Assembly: GCA_012842425.1 (NCBI GenBank)
Contig: DUSU01000077.1
Location: 1 to 39,382 of the forward strand
Direction: 5' to 3'
Length of the DNA stretch: 39,382 nt
From: Candidatus Fermentithermobacillaceae bacterium
GTDB taxonomy: Bacteria; Bacillota; Sulfobacillia; Fermentithermobacillales; Fermentithermobacillaceae
Shown: positions 18,147-25,133 of the stretch, in pieces
Numbering within the stretch: the stretch's first letter is position 1
Layout of the letters: each line of letters begins with the position of its first letter
Notes under the pieces: generated by a model
Seen by the model: the letters and a program-made list of their open reading frames with translations, nothing else
What the model was told of the DNA's origin: nothing
The model's database searches: none
Program-made: the position numbers and the translations under genes

Positions 18147-19271
18147 CTAAGAAGGGTCCGAGCCCGGCGCCGGCAGAGGTCCGAGTTCGGTTATGAGCCT
18201 CCTGGTCTCCGGCGGATAGTCGTCCAGGATGAGGTTTACAGTCATCTCCGGCCGCTCGTAGAGGCTTACGTCCGTGGCCCGGTGTATACCCGGCCCGCTG
18301 ACAATCCGGACCACCGGTCTGTGATTGGCCCGCGGGTCTTGTTTTATGACCACTCCGACATAGCCGCCCCAGAGAGACAATATGGTGCCGGTGGGGTAGA
18401 GGGCTATCCTCTTGAACATGGCCTCAACCATGTCTCCGTCAAACAAGATCCCCCGTTTTTCCATGAGGAACGCTTGCACGGCTTCAGGGAGCACCGCCCG
18501 GCGCTGGGGCCTGTCCGCAGTCATGGCCTCATAGACATCTGCCACGGCTACTATGCGGCCAAACTCGGTGATGCTACTTCCTCTTATCTGCCTGGGGTAT
18601 CCCGAACCGTCCAACCTTTCGTGGTGGTCCAATGCCGCATGGGCTACTACGGGTCCCACGTTGTAGCACTGCTGTAGCAGTTCAAAACCCTTCATGGAAT
18701 GGGTTTTCACCAGTTCGTACTCTTCGTCGGTGAGAAGGGTCGGCTTGTTTATTATGTGTTTTGGGATAAGCACCTTGCCCACATCATGAAGAAGCGCGCC
18801 GAGCCCCAGCTCTTTAAGGCGAGGGACAGACCACCCCAGGACTCCCGCGATACACAGGCTGAGTATGCACACGTTTATGCTGTGGGTGTACGTCTCTTCG
18901 TCGAAGGCGCAAAGGGAATAAAGACCGACGGTGGCCTTCGGGTTGTTCCTGAGGTCCGCGACTATGGCGTCGACCGCTTCTCTTACGGGTCTTACGTCGC
19001 CGGGAGAACCGCGTAAGATGTTCTTCATTACCGCATCCATCACTCGTATGGTGGTCTGGCGGGTTTCTTCCTGGATAGACTCGTCGATCTCTATGTCGCC
19101 GGTCAGAGTATCTTCCAGGGCAACCCTTGTATAGCCCCTGCTGCGAAGCAGACTGATGAGTGCGGGGGTAAGCTTCATTCCTCTGGCAAGCATGAGGCGT
19201 CCGCCGTCGCCGTGCACGGGCATGGCCAGGCTTTCGCCGACCAGCTTGTCATGTAGTGCAACTACCCTCAT
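18147..19271 (-). CDS. HD-GYP domain protein, probable cyclic-di-GMP phosphodiesterase
   Basis: In this 374-residue protein, residues about 120-285 form an HD-GYP domain: LLHDVGK with the metal-binding His162-Asp163, HHERLDGSGYP with GYP at 224-226, and DVYEAMTADRPQR afterwards. These residues are intact, so hydrolysis of cyclic-di-GMP (or a related dinucleotide) is likely. The first ~110 residues lack a recognisable receiver, PAS or membrane segment; they resemble the short N-terminal region often seen before HD-GYP in Bacillota. The last ~80 residues, after about 290, contain a beta-rich tail (TGTILSLWGGYVGVVIKQ) also common in such proteins. ATG at 19271 has GAGAGGAG just upstream. It is convergent with kbl and divergent from the MFS gene. 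It is soluble and cytoplasmic as far as can be seen. Confidence 0.92.
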   Translation of the reverse strand: MRVVALHDKLVGESLAMPVHGDGGRLMLARGMKLTPALISLLRSRGYTRVALEDTLTGDIEIDESIQEETRQTTIRVMDAVMKNILRGSPGDVRPVREAVDAIVADLRNNPKATVGLYSLCAFDEETYTHSINVCILSLCIAGVLGWSVPRLKELGLGALLHDVGKVLIPKHIINKPTLLTDEEYELVKTHSMKGFELLQQCYNVGPVVAHAALDHHERLDGSGYPRQIRGSSITEFGRIVAVADVYEAMTADRPQRRAVLPEAVQAFLMEKRGILFDGDMVEAMFKRIALYPTGTILSLWGGYVGVVIKQDPRANHRPVVRIVSGPGIHRATDVSLYERPEMTVNLILDDYPPETRRLITELGPLPAPGSDPS

Positions 19272-19317
19272 GTGTTCTCCTCTCTTCTTCCGCGCGAAGA
19301 CCGCAGCGCTCTCTGGT

Positions 19318-19346
19318 TTATCGGCTGCGATTGCCCAGTACAGTTA
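19318..19346 (-). promoter_or_regulatory. SigD (sigma-28)-like promoter candidate for HD-GYP gene
   Basis: The minus strand reads GCCGATAA at 19325-19318, identical to the E. coli sigma-28 -10 element. A TAAC (-35-like) lies at 19346-19343. The spacer is 17 bases where 15 is usual, which weakens the match. The predicted leader to the start at 19271 is about 40 bases. Confidence 0.3.
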
Positions 19347-19420
19347 TCGAAACTCGCAGGTTGCTGTTGAGATGGAGAGCGAAAGGGATTGTAAGCGGCA
19401 GTGTAGTATTAGTTCATGTT

Positions 19421-20641
19421 ATGAGGTTTCAACGAAACGCCAGTTTATATCTACAATCGGTATCCATGAGCGCCCTGGCGAGGGGTGCGTTTGGTGTTAT
19501 CCAGGGCCTTTATATCTTGTCCCTGGGTTTCAGCGAAGCGGTGTTGGGGACCATTCTGTCGGCCCGTATGCTGTCGGCAGCCGCCTTTTCGGTCCCCGCC
19601 GGGATGTTTTCAGACAGGGTGGGGCGCAGGCCGGTCCTCATCACTGCCGGCCTTCTTACCACGGTAGGTTACTTGGGAATGGCAGTCGCCTCTTCGCCGG
19701 CTCTGATGGTGATTTTCTCGTGCATCCTGGGGTGCGCCGAGGCTTGCCAGATGACGTCGGGGGCGCCGCTCCTCGCCGAATCCAGCACGTCCGAAGATAG
19801 AGGGAAGCTTTTCGGCGTTAACTTCTCGCTGTCCATGGGAGTCAACATGGTGGGAAGCCTACTGGGTGGGTTCCTTCCCCAACAGCTCCGGTCGCTGGGT
19901 CTTGTGAAATCATACAGGCTGTCGCTGGCCCTCTTCTCCCTCGTCACTCTCCTCGGTGTTACTCCGACCTTAAAGATGCAGGAGGAGAAGAAGTCAAAGA
20001 TCGGCGCCGGAGAGCTCACGGCTGCGGCGAGGGATGAGATACGTGAGCTGGTCCAGACCGCTTCCAACAGGGCGGTATGGAACCTCCTTTTCTACAACGT
20101 CCTAATCGGGTTTGGCGCAGGTATGGTGGTCCCCTACTTCAACGTGTTCCTCACCAAGAAGCTGGGGATTACTTCGGACCTCGTGGGCCTCATACTGTCT
20201 CTCACAAACGGCGCCACGGCCATCGCGGGGCTCATATCTCCCATCTTGGCGACGAAATACGGCCGGGTGGCCACCGTGGTCGGCACGCAAATGGCCTCGA
20301 TCCCGTTCTTGCTCCTAATCGCCCTGCCGCCCAACGTATACCTGGTCTCATTCGCGCTCTTCATGAGGTCTGCTCTCATGAACATGTCCAACCCGGTAGC
20401 CTCGGGCTTTTCCATGGAGATCGTTGACGCAGAGAAGCGTGGCAAGATGTCCAGCCTCATGCGGATAGCCGACAACGTAACCAGGTCGGCGAGCGCGGCC
20501 GTCGCCGGCTACATCATGGCCAACTGGAGCTACGAAGTGCCTTACTTCTTCACGGCCGTGCTCTACGTACTGGCGAGCCTGATCTACTGGCGCGCGTTCC
20601 GGAGTTGGGACCGGGAGCTACGTGGACAGGCCACACCTTGA
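19421..20641 (+). CDS. Major facilitator superfamily transporter
   Basis: This 406-residue integral membrane protein has about 12 predicted hydrophobic helices. The loop between helices 2 and 3 carries the MFS motif GMFSDRVGRRPVL (about residues 60-72), and a central charged loop (about 186-210, MQEEKKSKIGAGELTAA) separates the two six-helix halves. This is the usual layout of a drug or metabolite:proton antiporter; the substrate is unknown. I chose ATG 19421 because the sequence that follows (RNASLYLQSV) leads straight into helix 1, while the 55 in-frame codons upstream look like noncoding sequence overlapping the divergent promoter region. No clear Shine-Dalgarno precedes this ATG, so a later start such as the ATG at 19466 or leaderless translation is possible. 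The stop overlaps the -35 box of the next promoter. Confidence 0.88.
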   Translation: MRFQRNASLYLQSVSMSALARGAFGVIQGLYILSLGFSEAVLGTILSARMLSAAAFSVPAGMFSDRVGRRPVLITAGLLTTVGYLGMAVASSPALMVIFSCILGCAEACQMTSGAPLLAESSTSEDRGKLFGVNFSLSMGVNMVGSLLGGFLPQQLRSLGLVKSYRLSLALFSLVTLLGVTPTLKMQEEKKSKIGAGELTAAARDEIRELVQTASNRAVWNLLFYNVLIGFGAGMVVPYFNVFLTKKLGITSDLVGLILSLTNGATAIAGLISPILATKYGRVATVVGTQMASIPFLLLIALPPNVYLVSFALFMRSALMNMSNPVASGFSMEIVDAEKRGKMSSLMRIADNVTRSASAAVAGYIMANWSYEVPYFFTAVLYVLASLIYWRAFRSWDRELRGQATP

Positions 20642-20667
20642 CATTCCTTGGAAGGTCAGGGTATTAT
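20638..20667 (+). promoter_or_regulatory. Strong sigma-A promoter for the riboswitch-led operon
   Basis: A perfect -35 TTGACA (20638-20643, overlapping the MFS stop codon) and -10 TATTAT (20662-20667) are separated by 18 bases. Transcription would begin near 20674, about 20-25 bases before the riboswitch aptamer. Confidence 0.85.
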
Positions 20668-20695
20668 ACAGCATACGTTAGCAGTGGGTAGCACG

Positions 20696-20816
20696 CCTGA
20701 TCGCTGAGTCTCCCAGATCGGGAGAGCGGGGGACCCAACTTATTCGGGGCTAATCGCGTAAGCGTAGGGCCAAACCTTTTCGGCCCGAGCCCGTCAGCTA
20801 ACCTCGTAAGCGTGGA
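20696..20816 (+). promoter_or_regulatory. Cyclic-di-AMP riboswitch (ydaO-yuaA type)
   Basis: The sequence follows the ydaO aptamer block by block: TCGCTGAGTC, a small TCCC/GGGA hairpin, AGCGGGGGACCCAA, GGGGCTAATC, a CGTAAGCG hairpin loop, AGGGC, GCCCGAGCCCGTCAGCTAAC and CTCGTAAGCG. The P1 arms CGCT (20702-20705) and AGCG (20809-20812) pair. The blocks and their order match the B. subtilis and Thermoanaerobacter examples as I remember them. This class binds c-di-AMP and usually turns expression off when the ligand is abundant. The first downstream gene is a Ddl-like ATP-grasp ligase at 21052. The boundaries are approximate; the class assignment is confident. Confidence 0.93.
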
Positions 20817-20819
20817 GAA

Positions 20820-20866
20820 GGAAGACGGCTACATTGCGGCGTCCATTCCGCAACTCCTCGTCTTCC
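20820..20866 (+). promoter_or_regulatory. Nested stem-loop in the riboswitch leader
   Basis: A perfect 8-bp outer stem GGAAGACG (20820-20827) with CGTCTTCC (20859-20866) encloses a perfect 6-bp inner stem TTGCGG (20834-20839) with CCGCAA (20848-20853). It starts a few bases after aptamer helix P1. No T-run follows (CCCTAAGG), so it is not a standard intrinsic terminator. A second small hairpin, CCGGGATC/GATCTCCGG, lies at 20900-20922. The rest of the leader to 21051 holds only the ribosome binding site and no supported gene. Confidence 0.6.
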
Positions 20867-21051
20867 CCTAAGGCAGTGGCTGCAAGCCATCTTGCGTATC
20901 CGGGATCTTTTGTGATCTCCGGGGTAGAGCACATGAGTTCAACTGGCCTTGCGCCGGTATGGGCGTAGGTTTGTGCCCTATTGTGCCAAAGGCCCGGCGT
21001 GTCTATGCGATTTTACCCCACTGCTCAGGAAACCGTGAGGAGGAGAGGCCC

Positions 21052-22044
21052 ATGCATGTATGCGTCATAACGGCGCCAACCGGTGACTGCCCGCTCAACC
21101 GGTACGATCCCCATGCCGCCCGGCAGACAAAGGAGACGCGGGATGCGGTAGCTGCGAGCCTCCGGGAGCTGGGCCATGAGGTGAGCGTGCTCGAGGCAGG
21201 GCCGTCCCTGCTCTTGGACATCGAGGCTTTGAAGCCGGAGGTACTGTTCAACATGGCCACGGGGTATCGCTCCAAAAAGGACCAGGCGAATATCGCCGCG
21301 CTCCTCGAACTGAGCGGTATTCCTTTCACAGGGGCGACATCCCACGGTCATCTTGTGGGGCTCCACAAGCACCTGGCCAAGATGGTCATGCAGGCAATCG
21401 GGGTAAGGACGCCTCCGTTCAGGGTCGCTTTTGGCGAAGGAGACCTAAACACCGGCCTTACTGAGGGGCTCAGGTTCCCGGTTATCGTAAAACCGGCCGC
21501 CGAAGGCTCAAGCGTGGGCATCACAGCCGACAGCGTGGTGACAAGTAACGCAGATGCTGCCCTGGTGGCATCTAAGGTTTTGAGAGATTTCGGACCCCCG
21601 GTCCTTGTAGAGGAGTTCATCTCAGGGAGGGAGTTCACCGTTGCCCTCCTGGGACATCCGCGTCTCAGGGCACTTCCGCCCGAGGAGATCATCTTCAAAG
21701 AGGGCGACATGTACACCTATGGAGTCAAGGCCCGCGACAACGTAACGGTCAAGTGCCCTGCTGACATCCCCGAAGACCTGGCCAGAGACTTGGAGGATAT
21801 GGCTTCAAGGGCCGCGACGGCCATCGGATGCCGGGATGCCGCGAGAGTAGATATCCGCCTAGACGGCGATGGGAAAGCGTATGTCCTCGAGGTCAACACA
21901 TTACCCGGCATGATGCCCGGCTACAGCGAGTTTCCGCGCATAGCGGCAGAGGTCGGGATCTCCTTCGCGGAGCTCGTGAAGACGCTCATCGAAGGCGCTA
22001 TATACAGGGCTCGGGGCGAAAACGTGCCTCAGGCTTTCATCTAG
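21052..22044 (+). CDS. D-alanine-D-alanine ligase-like ATP-grasp enzyme
   Basis: This 330-residue protein has a complete ATP-grasp core: phosphate-binding EGSSVGI (151-157), VEEFISGREFTV (187-198), DIRLDGDGKAYVLEVNTLPG (267-286, magnesium-binding Glu280 and Asn282). These resemble Ddl, which joins two D-alanines for peptidoglycan. However, the N-terminal Ddl motif HGxxGEDG, which carries the Glu that holds the first D-Ala, is absent; the corresponding region reads NMATGYRSKKDQANIAALL (68-86). I therefore infer a related amino-acid ligase with a different substrate, not the housekeeping Ddl. ATG 21052 has GGAGGAGAGG just upstream; an in-frame ATG at 20959 lacks a binding site and encodes unlikely residues. 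It is the first gene of the c-di-AMP riboswitch unit, 75 bases ahead of the opine dehydrogenase gene. Confidence 0.82.
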   Translation: MHVCVITAPTGDCPLNRYDPHAARQTKETRDAVAASLRELGHEVSVLEAGPSLLLDIEALKPEVLFNMATGYRSKKDQANIAALLELSGIPFTGATSHGHLVGLHKHLAKMVMQAIGVRTPPFRVAFGEGDLNTGLTEGLRFPVIVKPAAEGSSVGITADSVVTSNADAALVASKVLRDFGPPVLVEEFISGREFTVALLGHPRLRALPPEEIIFKEGDMYTYGVKARDNVTVKCPADIPEDLARDLEDMASRAATAIGCRDAARVDIRLDGDGKAYVLEVNTLPGMMPGYSEFPRIAAEVGISFAELVKTLIEGAIYRARGENVPQAFI

Positions 22045-22119
22045 AGCAGCGCAGCGGATGCTGTGCGAGACCGGATTATCCGGACATCTCACAAAGAAAA
22101 GAGAAAGGAGGCAGTAAGA

Positions 22120-23244
22120 ATGGCGGAGGAACTGCGCACTCACATAGGGCTGGAAAACGGAGATTTTGCTGTCATAGGAGCGGGGAACGGCGGCGTTGCG
22201 ATGGCGGGGTTCTTGGCCCTCAGAGGATACACTGTAAACCTTTGGAATAGGTCAGTGAGGACCATCCAAGACATTGAGTCGTGCGGGGGTATATTCCTCG
22301 AAGGTGAGATTAAGGGAGTAGCCGTTCCCAACAAAGTCACGACCGACATAGAGGAAGCCGTGAAAGGCGTGCCTGTCATCATGGTGACGGTACCTGCATC
22401 TGCCCATGAGACGGTGGCGCGTCTCATGGCGCCTTACCTTAGCGATGGCCAGATCATCGTGCTTAATCCCGGGAGGACAGGTGGCGCTCTGCATTTCCGC
22501 GCCACCCTCCGGAGGGAAGGGTGCACGGCTTCGGTAACCGTGGCTGAAACCAATACCTTTGTATATGCGAGCAGGACTCTGGGGCCCGGGCGCTCCCGGG
22601 TGTTCGGAGTCAAGAAATCAGTGAGTATAGCGGCTCTTCCTGCGGTAAGGACCGTTCAGGTTGTGAGGGCCCTCAAACCTGTGTACCCTCAGTTCTTGCC
22701 GGTTGAGAGCGTGATGGTCACCAGCCTCGACAACATGGGCGCGGTGTTCCATCCCGTTCCGACGCTCCTGAATGCCGCAAGGGTTGAGGCGTCCCTGGCT
22801 TTTCAGCACTACACCGACGGGATATCGCCCTCGGTGGCAGGAGTGCTGGAAGCGCTCGACCGTGAAAGGCTGAGCATCGCGGACGCTTTGGGGGTGCCTG
22901 CAAGGTCGGCCCTTGAATGGCTGCGCGAGAGCTACGGTATTCAGGCGGACAATTTGTACGACGCCATCCAGGCCAACAAGGCTTACCACGGCATTTCGGC
23001 CCCCACTACGCTAAGCTGCCGGTACATCACCGAAGATGTCCCCTTTAGCCTCGTCCCGATGCTTTCCTTGGCCGAGGCTGCGGGAGTCGACACGCCGGTG
23101 ATCCGCGCGGCGGTGAACATGGCGTGCGCCCTTACCGGCGAGGACTACGCGGCCAAAGGCCGTACCGCCGAGAGCATGGGAATAGCGGGCCTCTCCGGGC
23201 AGGAGATCATCGAGCACGTCGTTCAGGAGGTGTATCACGGATGA
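22120..23244 (+). CDS. Opine (octopine/nopaline) dehydrogenase family protein
   Basis: This 374-residue protein has an N-terminal Rossmann fold (VIGAGNGGVAMAGFLALRGY, NAD(P)-binding GAGNGG at 20-25) and a C-terminal helical opine-dehydrogenase domain. Segment TSLDNMGAVFHPVPTLLNA carries His211, at the place of the catalytic His of octopine dehydrogenases. Enzymes of this family reductively couple an amino acid with an alpha-keto acid, or run the reverse reaction. The actual substrate is unknown; some Bacillota members lie in amino-acid catabolic clusters. ATG 22120 has AAAGGAGG (22104-22111) 8 bases upstream, preferred over an ATG at 22063. The final ATGA overlaps the next start codon, so this gene is tightly coupled to the cobalamin-domain gene. 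Confidence 0.88.
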   Translation: MAEELRTHIGLENGDFAVIGAGNGGVAMAGFLALRGYTVNLWNRSVRTIQDIESCGGIFLEGEIKGVAVPNKVTTDIEEAVKGVPVIMVTVPASAHETVARLMAPYLSDGQIIVLNPGRTGGALHFRATLRREGCTASVTVAETNTFVYASRTLGPGRSRVFGVKKSVSIAALPAVRTVQVVRALKPVYPQFLPVESVMVTSLDNMGAVFHPVPTLLNAARVEASLAFQHYTDGISPSVAGVLEALDRERLSIADALGVPARSALEWLRESYGIQADNLYDAIQANKAYHGISAPTTLSCRYITEDVPFSLVPMLSLAEAAGVDTPVIRAAVNMACALTGEDYAAKGRTAESMGIAGLSGQEIIEHVVQEVYHG

Positions 23245-24998
23245 CTGCAAGCACCCGCATATCGAACGGTAACGGACCTGGACCCAGGCGGGGGAAGAGG
23301 ATACTGGGCGCGTCAATGGGCGACTGCGTCCACGTGGCAGGAGTGCTTAACTTCCTGAGGCTAGCCGAGAGCCAGGGCTATTCAACAGAGTTCGCCGGGG
23401 CTGCCGTGTCGCCTGAGGATCTGGCGGCTCTTGCAAAGGCGAAGAAGTCGGACTACCTCGCTGTAGGATATCGCCTGGACCCTCAGGCTGCCAGGAACCT
23501 GATAAGAAGGCTGAAGGCCGCCCTAGAAAAGAAAGACTGCGCGCCGCGCCTACTCTTTGGCGGCACCCCGCCCGTGGCGGAGGTCGCGAGGGAAGAGGGT
23601 GGCTTCGACGCTGTTTTCTCCGGCAGAGAAGATATCGACGAGATCATCGCGTACCTCAGGGGAAAGCCCGTCCTGAAAGACGTCCCAAAATACCCCGATA
23701 CCCTCGGCGAAAGGATCGAGTGGAAAGAGCCTTATCCCATCCTAAGGCACCACTTCGGTCTTCCGTCTGTGGATGAGACCGCCGAAGGCATAAAGAAGAT
23801 CGCCGGATCCGGCGTCCTGGACGTCATTTCCCTGGGTCCGGACCAGAACGCCCAGGAAAGGTTCTTCCATCCGGAGGAGATGGACCACGACCAGGACGGA
23901 GCCGGCGGGACGGCGATACGGTCAAGGGAGGACTTTGAAAAGCTTTACGCGGCCTCGCGGACGGGCAACCAACCGCTCATGCGTTGTTACAGCGGGACGC
24001 GCGACGTCCTTCGCTTTGCCGCTCTCCTCGCCGAGACCATAAAGAACGCGTGGGCAGCCGTTCCTCTTACCTGGTACAACGTGCTGGACGGCCGCGGACC
24101 CAGGCCCGTCGTGCAGTCTATTGCCGAAAGCCAAGAAGTCATGGCATGGCACGCGGTAAGAGGGATCCCCGTCGAGGTCAACGAGTCTCACCACTGGAGT
24201 CTGAGAGACGCGCCCGATGTGGTGGCCGTGGCAGCCGCGTACCTGGCGGCGTACAACGCGAAGAAGGCCGGGGTCAAGGAGTACGTTGCCCAGTTCATGT
24301 TCAACACTCCTCCGGGCACGAGCCCTGCTATGGACCTCGGCAAGATGCTCGCCAAGATCAAGATGATTGAGTCCCTTGCGGGAGACGACTTCCGGGTATA
24401 CCGGCAGGTAAGGGCAGGACTGGCCAGTTTCCCGACGGACCTTGACCAAGCAAAGGGCCACCTGGCTCTCTCCACGACGGTTTCCATGGCAGTAAGGCCG
24501 CACATTGTCCATGTGGTTGGTTACTGTGAGGCCGACCATCTGGCCGGCCCTGAGGAAGTAATCGAGAGCTGCCGGATAGCCAGGGGCGCCATCCGCTCCT
24601 GCTTGCAGGGAATGCCCGATATGACCCGGGATGACTCCGTAATCGCAAGGCGCGACCGGTTGGTCCGGGATGCGGGGGTCCTCCTAGACGGGATAGCGGA
24701 GATACACCGCCTTCTCAGGGAAGGCGCCATCCCCGTCGACAAGAGGGCCGGGTCTTTCGAGATCGGGCCCGACCCCTTCACCGATCCGGTTACCTTGGCA
24801 ACCGCTATCGGGCTGGGCGTATTGGACGCACCTCACCTCAAGGGCAATCCCAGCGCGTATGGGGAGAGCTTGACTGCCATGGTGGACGGTGCTTGCGTGG
24901 CGATTGACCCCTCGACGCGGAAACCCATCCCCGAAGAACTGAGGATCGAGAGGATACTCGACATGTTCAGTAAGAAGCGGGTGGCGGCTGCTAAGTAA
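23241..24998 (+). CDS. Cobalamin-binding domain protein with mutase-like C-terminal domain
   Basis: In this 585-residue protein, residues about 18-150 look like a B12-binding Rossmann domain: GASMGDCVHVAGVLNFL (23-39), AVSPEDLAALAKAKKSDYLAVG, and a late LLFGGTPPV (GG motif). The normal base-off motif DxHxxG is changed to DCVHVAG (28-34), one residue longer between Asp and His. Residues about 200-585 resemble the TIM-barrel catalytic subunits of glutamate mutase-like enzymes (PLTWYNVLDGRGPRP, VEVNESHHWSLRDAPD, MFNTPPGTSPAMDLGKML). The likely role is adenosylcobalamin-dependent rearrangement of an amino acid or carboxylic acid, but I cannot name the substrate. A non-catalytic or methyltransferase-like role is possible. 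The start ATG overlaps the stop of the opine dehydrogenase gene by four bases. It is followed by a strong terminator. Confidence 0.75.
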   Translation: MTASTRISNGNGPGPRRGKRILGASMGDCVHVAGVLNFLRLAESQGYSTEFAGAAVSPEDLAALAKAKKSDYLAVGYRLDPQAARNLIRRLKAALEKKDCAPRLLFGGTPPVAEVAREEGGFDAVFSGREDIDEIIAYLRGKPVLKDVPKYPDTLGERIEWKEPYPILRHHFGLPSVDETAEGIKKIAGSGVLDVISLGPDQNAQERFFHPEEMDHDQDGAGGTAIRSREDFEKLYAASRTGNQPLMRCYSGTRDVLRFAALLAETIKNAWAAVPLTWYNVLDGRGPRPVVQSIAESQEVMAWHAVRGIPVEVNESHHWSLRDAPDVVAVAAAYLAAYNAKKAGVKEYVAQFMFNTPPGTSPAMDLGKMLAKIKMIESLAGDDFRVYRQVRAGLASFPTDLDQAKGHLALSTTVSMAVRPHIVHVVGYCEADHLAGPEEVIESCRIARGAIRSCLQGMPDMTRDDSVIARRDRLVRDAGVLLDGIAEIHRLLREGAIPVDKRAGSFEIGPDPFTDPVTLATAIGLGVLDAPHLKGNPSAYGESLTAMVDGACVAIDPSTRKPIPEELRIERILDMFSKKRVAAAK

Positions 24999-25072
24999 CC
25001 AGTTAGCGGTAGAGTCTCCGGCGTGAGATGCCGGAAAGACAGGGAAAAGGCCCTCTAATCTGGGCTAAGAGA

Positions 25073-25106
25073 AGGACCGGCGGCTCAGCGCAGAGCTGCC
25101 GGTCCT
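25073..25106. terminator. Bidirectional terminator between convergent genes
   Basis: A long stem pairs AGGACCGGC (25073-25081) with GCCGGTCCT (25098-25106) and continues inward with CTC/GAG. On the minus strand the hairpin is followed by TTCTCTT. It ends the riboswitch operon (stop 24998) and the peptidase gene (stop 25134). Confidence 0.8.
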
Positions 25107-25133
25107 CGGTATGCGTTTGGGAGCCTTCCGGAC

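Noticed and set aside
18099-18677. 192-codon plus-strand open frame opposite the HD-GYP gene
   Set aside because: HD and GYP motifs on the minus strand are intact, so the plus-strand frame is incidental.
20900-20922. Small hairpin CCGGGATC/GATCTCCGG as an intrinsic terminator for the riboswitch
   Set aside because: It has a bulge and is followed by GGGTAGAG rather than a T-run.
21052-22044. Annotation as the housekeeping D-alanine-D-alanine ligase (ddl)
   Set aside because: The N-terminal HGxxGEDG motif is missing and the neighbours are not cell-wall genes, so only a Ddl-like call is justified.
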